The notes under the pieces were generated by a model. That model was given only the letters and a program-made list of their open reading frames with translations, was not told the DNA's origin and did no database searches. 64,000 nt of DNA from Syngnathus acus (taxonomy: Eukaryota > Chordata > Actinopteri > Syngnathiformes > Syngnathidae): NCBI RefSeq assembly GCF_901709675.1, contig NC_051100.1, positions 12,134,286 to 12,198,285 on the forward strand, read 5' to 3'. Both the position numbers and the translations under genes were made by a program. Shown here piece by piece: positions 36,121 through 48,205 of the stretch; within the stretch, counting starts at the first letter, position 1, and each line of letters starts with the position of its first letter.

Positions 36121-37344
36121 CATTTGTCGAGGCAGCTGTAGTCGTCAGCAGGGACATTTAGTTGAATGACTCTCATTTGGCTGGAATGGTCTGCGTGTGC
36201 GTAAATGCATGCACACCAACCAGGGGGGCTTTGTCAATGGTTTCAGTGGGAGAAATCATTGCAAAAATGGTGGGCGGGGGGGGGCAATTGAACATATGCA
36301 GTTGCCACAGCAGCGTTTAGCTGCTAGATGAAGCAAACGTCTGCAGCTCAGAAATGATCAGAAGATGCCTTAACAAGAACTGCTAAAACTCAATGAATAA
36401 ATACATCAATTCATAAAAAAAATAAAAATAAAATTCGATTGGCACAGCAATAATAAACGATCGAAAATCGGTAGAAATCCTGAAAACAAGACAAACGCCA
36501 CAAAATGAAATGAACTCCTGGGAATCAGTTCACTTTGATGGAATAGTTTGGCTAGGCACGCTTTTCTGGCCGCTTGAAGTGCAGTGCACACGCAAGCGTG
36601 TGTGCGTGTAGCAGGACCCAGAAAAGAAGGAGACGTTCCCGGAGTCACTTCGATCAGGGAAGAAGTCACGCATCCGTCAGCATGCGACTCGTCTTCAATA
36701 AATCATTGCGGTGGTGAGCAAATCCGCACGTGTGCGACAACACTTGCACGGGCAGCATTGGAAAAGTTCCGGCAGCTCGACTTCCAGGAACTTCAACGTG
36801 TGGTGTGTTTTCCGCGGCTGCTGTTTGTGCCTTTTGGACTGGCTTCTGATTGCTTGACCACTTGCTGCTCTTGACTTCTGACGTCAAAAGCTAGTTGCAG
36901 CTATTTGCACCTTTGACATCTCAGCCTGACCGGACTTTGATTACAAAAAAGCAACATGGAGCCGGTTTGAGGAGACTTCAACAGGGAAAGCCGTTTCACA
37001 CTCAAGTGATCCCTGTACTGTGTTGACGGCGCATCACAACACTCAACTTCGCGCGTGAGTCCACAGCACTCACAGTCTGATTGCTGTTATTTGCTCTGCT
37101 GTGGCAGCTATGTGCAATGCAATTTACAAAGTGTGTGTGGATGTGCGATGCAATTTACAAGGTATGTGTGTGCGTGTGCACATGCACGCGCTCGAGTAAG
37201 AAGGAAGACCAAGAGCAGAGACGAGTGAAGCAATTTAGAGGAAGGACAAGAATTACGTGTGTGTGCGTGTGTGTGCAGACAGTTCAAGTAGCAATTTGGA
37301 GTAAGCAAGCGTGTGTGCGTGCATGTATGTGTGTGTATACACGT

Positions 37345-37347
<3 letters not shown>

Positions 37348-37435
<88 letters not shown>
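37348..37435. repeat. Long (TG)n microsatellite
   Basis: About 44 uninterrupted TG units. Confidence 0.95.
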
Positions 37436-37436
<1 letters not shown>

Positions 37437-37788
37437 AACAGCTCGAACAGCTTTTCCACTGGCTACTTTGATGCCTGACCCACTTTGGCGGTTGCCGACT
37501 ATAAAGCTATTTATTTACTTTCTGTGCGCGCGCGCGTGCCTGTGTGTGCGCACATCAATTTCGCCGACAGGCTAGCAGGAGGTTAGCTGTGTGTCGGACC
37601 TTCACCATCTGCTGGCGGAGCTTCAGCATCTCACGCTTGGTCTCTTCGTCCACCCCTCACCCCCCACTGCTCGTCTTCGTCTTTGCTTCCTTCCTTCCGT
37701 CACGCCGCATCGTCTGGCTTAACGCAACGGCGTCTCGTCTCGTTCCCACCGAGGCGGCCTTCCATCATGCGTGTGCCATTTCAGCTAC

Positions 37789-37857
37789 CCTTCCTTCCTT
37801 CCTTCCTTCCTTCCTTCCTTCCTTCCTTCCTTCCTTCCTTCCTTCCTTCCTTCCTTC
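37789..37857. repeat. (TTCC)n microsatellite
   Basis: Uninterrupted TTCC/CCTT units over about 69 bp. Confidence 0.95.
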
Positions 37858-38084
37858 TTCACATCCTTCCTCCCGACCTTTCTTCCGAGCTAACTTTTCC
37901 CTCCTCCATACTTCTCTTCTTTCATTTTAGAGCGCACGCGAGAGAGAGGGAGAGAGAGACAGAGAGGAAGAGAACGTGTGTGTGTGTGTTTGTGCGCGTG
38001 TATGCGCGTGTGTGCGTGAGGCGCAATCATAGTTGGCCATGACACTGCGGTGGAATGTCTATGATATACACAAAATGATTGGAA

Positions 38085-38119
<35 letters not shown>

Positions 38120-40530
38120 GATCCTCATTGCCTATTCCTGCAGCTGACTGTCTGGATCCGATCGATGACCAATCCATATGCTGTGATCGATTGCCACCAT
38201 CGCCATGGCAACCGGCGTTTAGCTGCCCATTGCAGGCCATTCATTTCAAAGGCCATTAAGGTGAGAGCATGTGTGTGTGTGCATGCGCTTGCGTTTATGC
38301 GTGTGCGTGAGTTATGGCTGCCATTAGGGGGAAAAAAAAGCAACAACGAAGACGGCCTGCAGGCCTGCCACTTGCTCGGTGGGCTCGCTCGCCGTCCGGC
38401 GGCATCGAACAACGGCCTCCGCTGCGGCTCGGCTCAGCGTTGTTGTTAATTGATTGCTCCAAATAGCATCGCGAGCGCTTCCACTGCTCGGCTAATTGCT
38501 CCATAAACAGCAGACGCTTGCATGGGCGCTTTCGTTTCCCGACCATCTCGGCCTCAGCGGGCACATGCCCTCTTCTTTTTTTACAAGATGAGATGAAAAA
38601 GCCAATCCACAGGGCCAGACCGCTCCCCATATGCAGCAACATGAAATTCCATTTATCAGAAGTAGACCTACAAAAACATGCCTCTCCAAAAGACGAGACG
38701 GGAAGTCTGCCATTTTCTTTTGAGGACACCATTTTGGGCTCATTTTCGACAGACGGATGAATTGTACAAATCAGAGTTTTGCTCATCGCATGCGGACGGA
38801 GCTTGGCATCAAAGTTCGATGACTCATCACAAAGCAACAAACTCTGACAAGTGGACGCCACGAGGTGTGATCTGGCTCAAACACGGTGCGTGTGCTAAGC
38901 TCACACTCTTTCGCGAGTATTTGCTCAACTCAGACGCCTGGTCCGATTGCAGCCAATCGGCGGCGACGGCCTCAATTTGACCATCGGGCCAATTAGCAGC
39001 GCACAATATTGTAAATATGTCAGAGTGCCCCATCGATTATGCGAACGGACGCTCCGCTCGGCTGCTCTGCGGCTAACCGACGATCTCGCGCGCCCAAAAC
39101 AGCACAGAGGAACTGATGATGTGCATTCGCAACGTGGCGCCCGATGATATCGGCGCGCAGAGCTCATTAGCCGCGCATGGTGATGCACGCGACGCCGCGT
39201 AGCACGCAGCTTCGCAAGCGACTGGGGAAACCAACGGTTGGGCTAATGACTGACATGGAGGCAGAAAGACAGACAGACCAAGCAACCAACTGACGAGTGG
39301 ACTGATGGAATGGACTTGTCTACCAACCTGCTGACAGACAGGTAGATGGATAGCATTGCAATTTGAAGTAATCAAAACACCAAGAACATTGAGCGGCGTT
39401 TTACTGCTCACCGACCTCTGGGGACAGACAGACAGCGAGATAGTCTTGCTGCAGGAAAGGAAGAATATTGGCCAGCATTTTGTTTGAATAAAGGCTGAAT
39501 TTAAGGGTGAATTCAGATCAGAAAAGTACCTTAGTCCGCTTGTTTGGTCCAGGCCAAAAGCGGACTTAGGATGTATTCAGACCTGACTGTTTGGTCCACT
39601 TTAAACGGAGCAGGGTTCGATTGCAATGCTGGCCCGGACCTTTTGTGCTGGTATGAATACACGCAAACGAATCCTGGTGCGGATTAAAGAAACAGACCGA
39701 GACCCACTTTTTCAAGTGCTCTCGGTTCGCTTCCAAACAAACTTTGGTGCGGTTCGCTTCAGGTGTAAATACAAACAGCGTAGATCTGAACCAACTGCAC
39801 AAATATGCAGAGCAGAAATGCAGCGTGCAGGACTCGCATGTTTTTCTCCATTTCCGCACTTGGTTTTATTGGTAGCCTCTGCTGTGCACAACAACAACAA
39901 CAAACGAGGGGGAAAAAACAGCAAGATCACCACAATGGAGAAGGCAAGCGCCAGTTCCACAGCATTTCGTCGCATGCTCGTTCTGATTGGCTCGTACAGC
40001 TTGACGGACAGCTACTTCTATCCTTCTATCTAGCGCTCAAATTTGGGAGGACTGGACACGGTACGACAGCACACGAGCTACTCATCACCAGGTGCAATTT
40101 TAAACCATCTTCCCTGACACGACGTCAAATGTCTCACATCATTCTGACCTTCATACAAATCTGCAACTAAATGCACCAAAAAGTTTCTTTTTTAAAGGTT
40201 CACGTGCTGTTGCCCATTTCAGCATTCAACTGCACTCTTAAGAAACAGCTCGTATCCATATTTCATATTTATCACACCACTAACCTTGCTGACTTTGATA
40301 ACTCTGCACGCCACTACTGACGAACACTCGGGGTGTGTGTGTGTGTGCGTGTGTGTGGTTGACTTTCAGAGCATCTGCTGGCTGGGTGGGTGTGGGCAAG
40401 GCAGGGGGGACACAGGTGGTATATTGTCGAACCCCACTACACCCCCCACACATACACACACAGACGCTGACCTTGCACCAGGCCTGGACTGTCAGCACTT
40501 GTCTTCCTCCAACACGTACACACATAAACA

Positions 40531-40537
40531 CACACAT

Positions 40538-40590
<53 letters not shown>
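40531..40590. repeat. (CA)n microsatellite
   Basis: Pure CA run. Confidence 0.95.
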
Positions 40591-40594
<4 letters not shown>

Positions 40595-43500
40595 CGTTCC
40601 CCCCATTGGGGGCACCTGGGGGGTCAAGGGGGGTTATTGATGAATAATGCTGAAGCTAATGAGACGTTTGCTGATGGTGACAGAAGCTAAAGGAGTCAGG
40701 AAAGTTGTTTACTTTCACAAAACAAAAGTAAGAAAAAGTGGGGCAGCATGTTGTTCGAGTGGTTAGCACGTCTGCCTTGCAATTTTTTGCCTTTTTTTTC
40801 AGGGTGTACCTCGGCTTTTGCACAGAGACCGTCTTTTAGGTTAGTCGGAGACTTTCTCCAGTCCACAGCTGCGAAGGTTCGTCTCTGTGTCCGACGGTGG
40901 GCTGGAAACCGGTGTGCACACAACATTCAACATGGAACAGGTTGAACATCCTCCATTGCTAGGATAATCACTCGGGGACATTGTGACACAAATCCGATTA
41001 TCGGGCCTTTGTTGACTTTGATGGAGAGGGTGGGAAAATGCTCAAATCTGGTCCAATTATTGCTTTGGGTGTTGGACTGTTGACTGTTGTTGCGATCCCA
41101 ATGGCAGTTTATGGATTAGAAACGGTGACCGGGTTTAACATTTGTGACTGTCTGACTTGTGCAAAATAAAACAGATTATTTTGGGGTTACGTTTTTATTT
41201 GCAATCCATCTTTTGGAGGGCTACAGTTGAAGGATGTTACACAACCGAGCAACCTGCCGTGAACTAAGATCAGAGGAGGACCCAAACATGAGGAAGCGCT
41301 CTCGCTACGATCTGAAACAAGCGGAAACGCTTTGAAGAAGGCCAATTGTCAACATTCAGCAAGTGTGCCCACTCGAGTGGTCAACACAATGCTCGTCATG
41401 CCTGATAGGAAGCGAGTCAAGGTGCTTTACTTTCATGCATTCTTTACAACTTTGTCATGTAACATCAGCCTGTTAGCAACTTTAGCTGGGTAGAAACATA
41501 CACTCACGCACGCACATACACACACGCACACACACGTGGCCTTGTGTCAAAGTGCATTCCTTATTGATGGACTTTTCCCTTTATTTCCTATTTCTCCCTC
41601 CCTTTTCTATTCTTCCTGCTCCCTCCCCAGCCCCCAACACACACCCCTCCCAACCTCCTCTGTCAGAGAGCAGATCTGCCTGAATAATTTCTTCCCCCTG
41701 GACCAGGGCTGCTCTTTAATTCATGAGCCACAGTGCCAGCCATGCAGCTTCTCCCTGCCAGTGTGTGTCTGTGTGAGTGCATGAGTGCATGGTGTGTGTT
41801 TAAGGTGCTGTCACCCACCAAGTTGTGTCTGCAAGTAAACCGACCCAAAAAAAGAACGAGTGACGAAGTTTTTGAAGCCAAGTATTTTAGTGGCAATTTA
41901 ATGCATCTGCAAGTGTGTGTGTGTGCGCGCGTATGTGTGTGTATTGTTACTGACATTTTGCGTGTGCGTAAAATGCATTGTGAATGTAATAGCAAAAAAA
42001 ATCCAAAAGAACCGATACATTTTAGATCAAAAGAAGCCGAGGCGGCTGCACATAACGCGATCGCCACATTATTTTCCTCTACTTGATGTCGTTTGTTTTC
42101 TTGGCAGTGGCAGGAAGTGACCACTCAGTCCGTTTGTCCGTCCGTCCATCAGCCAGAGAGTGCTGCTAATTCACAAGTTTCACTTCCCGGCCCAATAAAT
42201 TTATTCGCGTCGTCCTCCCAAGCAGCCTTTATTAAGTCCTTCAATCTCAAGCGCTCGTCTGGCCGCTGTGAGCGGATTCTGCGTGTATGGCTCCACTGTT
42301 TGTGTTCAAAAAAAGAACGCCAATGCTATCATTAGCCTGTTTAGGATTAGCAAGAAGCTAAACAAACATTGTCAAAACAAAACCATCTTTAATGTTTAGT
42401 TTAACATAAAATATCAACCGGGATGGGCAATAAACGGCTATAAGCCTTCTTTTCAAGATTTGTCATCAAACTTGCAAACGAGAACAAAAATTAGCAGAAA
42501 GACATCTTGAAAAACAATAATCAAGTCAGGTCACCTCACTTTGTGTTTTTGCAAAACAAAATCCATAAATCGAATAGCTCACAAAGTGTTTGGTCGGTGA
42601 AAGCTGATGTAATACCTAATTTGTGGTTCCCTTTGAAAATCTTATTTAAAAGAAAAAAGGGCAAATTTGGGACGCTTTCATGTTTTAAACACGAGCCGAA
42701 GCTAAACTGCCAACTGATCTCGAAAAAGTGATGACTCTCTTGCACACATCAAACTGTGTGTGTGCGCACAACATGGGATAAGAAGAAGAGACGAATTGAG
42801 ACTTTCCGTTCGTGTGTGTGTGTCATCAATAATGAACGCAGCCGCCGCCGTCTACATTTTTAATGGGCAGACGTTTAGCTATCCGTCAACTGGTGTCCTC
42901 CTCGTCTGGACTCGTGGCTCACGGGCACAAACGAGGGACACGAACACAAACGAGGGACACAATTGCTTAAGATGATGTGATGCAGTCTCCACGTGGCCAC
43001 TTTTCACGACACGGACTCCAGTCTCGACTATGCGATTGGCGCGCTACATCTAACGCGAATGAAATCTGTGATTGGCCATTATTGGAATTCAGCTTCGACC
43101 GCTCCCACTCCTGTCACATCAAGATTTAAGTTGTTGACATTTACGCAGAATGGCAAAACCAAGTGACTTGGAGTCACTTCCCATACGCTTCAAATATTTC
43201 TTCCTCTATTTCGCTTTATATTCCCATTTCGCCCTGTCTGCAAGTGTCTGTCTACAAAGGAAACTGTTTGAAGTGTCGTGTCATCCTCTGAAGACCAGGA
43301 AGAACAAACATATGGAACCCTTGGCTGAGGTCTGAGTAATAAAGACAACTTCTGCTAAGCACTCGGCATCTCGCAAGGCCTCGCAAGCTGCACGTCTTCC
43401 GCAAAACAAAATGTCGTCATCGGCAACATTCGACTTGTATCAGCTGCCACAAGATAAGCAGAAACTAAATTGTCATGTAATGTTTTAAGGCGCTTATTGT

Positions 43501-45904
43501 CCTTCCACTTCTTCATGTCTCTGGAGAGAAACGTGGCAAGCACGCGGGGAGTAGGAGTGCAGGGGAAATCTCGCGCGCGCGCCCCAACAGCGAGCGAGAC
43601 TTTTTAAAGAGAGTCGCTTGAGCTAATAAAAGGCTGCGGCGGGGAGGCGAGGGCGGCAATAAAGCCTGCGAGCGCCATCAAGCAGACAAAGTGGCAAGCA
43701 TGTGACTGACAGTAAGAAGCTTTACAAAGTGCACAGCCAACGCGGCAGCGGAGCTACCTTGGAACACACGCGCGCACGTGCAAACGCACAAATACACACG
43801 CGGGCAGAAGAACCACTTTGGAGATGCAACGACATGGATATAGAAAATGCTGCACCTGAGATCGAAAAATAAATCAAATTAACTTGCACCGTATAATTGT
43901 CATTCATTCTCATTTTAATAGTTTCTTCATTACCGTAAGAATAAGAAACCACGACACTATATGTAAAGGTGTTCAATTTTCTGGCGCTTTTTAATTTTAT
44001 TCATGACTAATAAATCATTCAACCTACAGAAGATGAGCAACACTGGACTTGGACTAACATGCAAGTACAGAGGCGCTGACAGCCAAGCTGAAGCACGACT
44101 GACTTTTGGAGTCTTCAATCCATCTCTGAAGCTCACGTGCCCGGATGTTTTTATGGGAGGGGGAAGTTTAATTTCACGCGAACGGCCAACTTGGAAAGGA
44201 GACTTAGCCCATCAGCCTTACGGAGCACCCCCGCCCCCTTGGCTTTCTGTCCAAAGTAAAAGTGAACCTTGATTTTAAATGACCAGTATTCGTCGGAAAA
44301 AAAGTGCCTGTTCTCCAGTCATTGCTTGACTTTGATTCAAACGGACAAAATGCAAATCAGGAGCACTCAGTTCCACGCCGACCGTCAGGCCAGGCAGCGG
44401 GACGGGCAGCGTGCGGACCCAGGCCACACGTGTCAAAGGCGCCAGATGAAATCATACGAGCAAGTTGAAGGCAAACGTAATTAAATCAAGTAAAATCGGC
44501 AGCTGAAGCGGGAACAGTCCTGCTGGTTGCCCGTGCAGCCCTCGAGCCACGACACTGACAAAGCACAAAACATGAAAAGACCTCTCAGCATTCCTCCCGA
44601 TGCCTTCTCCTCCATGAAGCTACTCATCACCTCTTTGTTCCAACACTTGTTCCTTCTAGTATGCAATAAAATTTCTGTGCTGCACTATTAAACCTGCAAG
44701 GCCCAACTCGCGGGCAACCTCACTACTTGCACCAAATTTGCACGTTTAAACGTCCCCTCGTTAGTAAACGAGTGCACTCTTTGTCTTCACAAGTGAGATA
44801 ATCCAGTGCGAAGGTCGAACGACTAAGGTGAACCAGCAGATCTTGCTCGTAACATCAACCAGTATTTGTAATCTGCACTGCCAGGCCCAACTAGGAATCG
44901 TGCAGTAAAATTCTTCTTGCTTAGTTGCTATTTGCATGATTTGTGCTGAGCTGAGGAGCCGTTCAGACTGCAGCTGCCGCTCATGCCCGGAATCTCATCC
45001 AAAAAGCCAATAAAGCACATGGCAGGCGTGTCGTAATGAAGCATCGGATAAAAAGCGTTAGAGGGGCTAATAAAAAAGACTTTTGTCCATGGGACAGATG
45101 GCAGCTCCGTATAACGACCGTTACACTCAAATCGCAATAAAGTACAAAGAGTGGGGAAAACCCAAGTGAGGCTTTTCTGGACATGTGAAACGCACACGCT
45201 TCAACTCATTCATCCCTCATATTGTATTCAAAGAAACTTTTATAGTGTCCCTAAACTCCTTCGATTTGTTTTCCAAGACAACTAAAGATTGGATTGCCTT
45301 CGGCGCAATCAGATCAATGTTTATTGGTTTATTTGTGGACTTGTCAGCCCCAAGACGCATGTTGGGCTGCTTGACAGAACAACACTGACATCTACTGCTC
45401 AAAAGGGAAAATGCAAGGTTTTACGTCTGGGATAGGCTCCGGCACGCCCGCGACCCCCGTGGGGACTGGGGACAGAGCGGTACAGAAAATGGATGGATGG
45501 ATGATGTTTGAGTTTTGATTTGGAAAAAAAAAAAAATTGGTTTTACGTCTGGTTGTTTGAGTTTTGATTTAGGAAAAAAAAAACATTAGGACACAAAAAG
45601 CGACAATAGTCCATTTTCATCAATTAGCGCAGTTTATGTATTTCTTGATAAGGCAAATGAAAAAAGCTAACATGTTCTATTTTATTCATTCATTTTGTAG
45701 AAATAATGAAATAATAATGAAATAACCAGTGTGTGCATGTGTGTGTGTCTATGTGTGTGTGTTTATACAGTTCTGTGTGTTGTGTTCGTGTTCTGATTGA
45801 GCAGTTATGTTTATATAAACTAATGAAAAGAATTGTACACATATGAACATTAAAACGTACATGAGATTGTCTACCCAAACAGAATATGTACACATTGCTG
45901 TTGC

Positions 45905-46162
<258 letters not shown>

Positions 46163-46489
46163 CAGGGGTGTCAAACTCATTTTTTTCACGGGCCGCATTG
46201 TAGTCATAGCTTCTTTCGGAGGGCCATTATGACTGTCAACCCAAATAAATGTATGAGCACCTCATATTATATACAGTAAAAGCTACAAAACAAACTGACA
46301 AATAACTCGTTTTCAAATCAGAGGAGTAAAAACTGGTCAAATATTAAAAGAAAGATATTATTAAAAGTGAAGACAATTTGCAATTCTAGTCATGACACAC
46401 GAGTTTGATGCACAATTTGTCTTCGCGGGCCACATAAAATGATGTGGCGGGCCGTATCTGGCCCCCGGGCCTTGAGTTTGACACCTGTG
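46163..46489. mobile_element. hAT-type MITE, CAGGGGTGTCAAACTC family
   Basis: The left end is CAGGGGTGTCAAACTCA and the right end TTGAGTTTGACACCTGTG, an inverted repeat with one or two changes. GGGCCGC/GCGGGCC words lie inside both ends. The 327-bp element sits at the edge of a TATC microsatellite. A diverged second copy starts at 57284. Confidence 0.75.
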
Positions 46490-46549
46490 ACTAATCTACC
46501 AACCGACCGACCGAATTTTAAATGATTAAACTTAATAATTTTAATTGCC

Positions 46550-46725
46550 CTTTGGTGTGAGTGCGAGTGCGGATGGTTGTTCGTCTCTGTGTGCCCTGCA
46601 ATCGGCTGGCAACCGGTTCAAGGTCGCCTACTGCCCGATGACTGCTGGTATAGGCTCCAGCACGCCCGCGACCACCGTGGAGACAAGCAGTATAGAAAAT
46701 GGATGGATGGATGGATGGATGGATG
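46550..46725 (+). mobile_element. SINE 3' half with (GGAT)n tail
   Basis: The GCAATCGGCTGGCAACCGGT segment and the GGCTCCAGCACGCCCGCGAC segment, then a GGATGGATGGATGGATGG tail, match the 3' half of the SINE at 25175. The 5' tRNA-like part is missing, as expected for 5' truncation. Confidence 0.65.
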
Positions 46726-46800
46726 ATCACTTCTATGTGGTGATGTAGCTTGTTCTGTCAAGTCTCCAGTTGGAATTATTTTGTAAAAAAGTTAGTTGTA

Positions 46801-47680
46801 CCGTTTTTTTCCGTGTATAATACGCAAAATTTAACTAATTTATTGTCCTAAAATCTGGGGTGCGCATTATACATGGGTACAATTTTTTTTTAATTTTTTG
46901 TTTTTTTAATTTAATTTTTTTTTTTTTTTTTTTTTAAGAAAATCATGGTACTGGTACGAGTATTGATTTATGTATTGTTCTCTTCTTGTCATGTTGTGAA
47001 AGAATGTGGGTTGAATAAATACCGAAAGAACAATAGTGTGTTTGTACTGTGCTCTGGTCATTTCGTCAAAGAAGGGATAATTTAATACAATCAGCAAATA
47101 ACAAAATGCGTATTACAGGTAATATTTTATTTCACAACACTTTGCCTTGTTCCTTTCGTCTCTGCTGTTCACTTCAAACACGCTCCATACGAACGCAATG
47201 CTCTCGTATCAGACGCTTGCTCGATCACCTGCTCGTTTGCTGTCACAATGTACCCTACACAAATCCGAAACATTTGTTGCGGCTCCGAGTCACGACGAGG
47301 GGCAAGTTTTGGTTTCCAAGGGTGTTTTTATTCCTCTTCAACGTCTCTCCCATACAGAGCCGCCTTTTTCACATGTCCGCACGTCACTTTCCTCTCTTTT
47401 CATCTGATCGCGGTGGTGCCTTTATGGGCAGTCGGAGAAATCAACGCCAACAAAAAAAATACATCCAGCCTAGTTAAGACCATACCAAAGACTATAAAAA
47501 TGGGACCCATTGCCTCCCTGCGTGTGTGACGATCATTGGGACTTTAAAAAAAAAAAGAAAACAAAAAAAAAAAAAATTGGGTGCGTATTATACATGGGTA
47601 CAGGCTTTTTTCCAGCATCAACATGCCATTGTTAGGGTGCGTATTATACATGGGGGCGTATTATACACGGAAAAAAACGG
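46801..47680. mobile_element. 880-bp MITE with long perfect TIRs and TA flanks
   Basis: The left end CCGTTTTTTTCCGTGTATAA and onward to 46825 is matched exactly by the right end 47656-47680; including the flanking GTA/TAC the match is 28 of 28 bases. TA is present on both sides, the likely target duplication. Copies of GCGYATTATACATGGGTAC recur inside both ends (about 46862 and 47582). No transposase is encoded. Confidence 0.75.
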
Positions 47681-48205
47681 TACATGTTTGCATTAAAAAA
47701 AAAAAGAAATTGACCTTTGGGGTTGTTTTGCAGTCATTTATCCAAAATTGAATTGTAACGCGGCCGGCGTATTATGTTCCAAAATTCGGACTGATCACTT
47801 CGAAATTACCTTTTTTTTTAAAAAAAAAAAATAAAAAATAAAAAAAGGGAAGGGGAAGTAATGTTTTTAAACAAGATTCATAATGTATAGAGCATCTTCC
47901 TTATCAATTTGATCTAAAAAAACAAATGTTTTTGTTTCCTCCAAACAATTCTTTGCGACCCCAAACTTTGCGCTTATTCACCGCGTCATAAATGGCAGTA
48001 CCCATCATCCGTAGCGTAACAACGTCACAGTGCGACGACTTAACACGTGTGTGGGTGGAGCGTCATTGTTGCGGCGCCGCGTTAGCATCAAGTGGCTAAT
48101 GTGAAGCTGAGTGTTGGCAGGCTGGAAAACATCGAATATTTGCACCTTTTTTTTTTTTTTTTAAAGCTTGGCTTTCGCAAACACCAGACCTCCACCTAAG
48201 ACAAA

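Noticed and set aside
37081-37575. Long Cys-Val frames over TG/CA repeats (also near 14030, 18600, 19740, 24000, 40330)
   Set aside because: They translate alternating dinucleotide repeats (CVCV, HTHT) on both strands, with no splice context or protein family.
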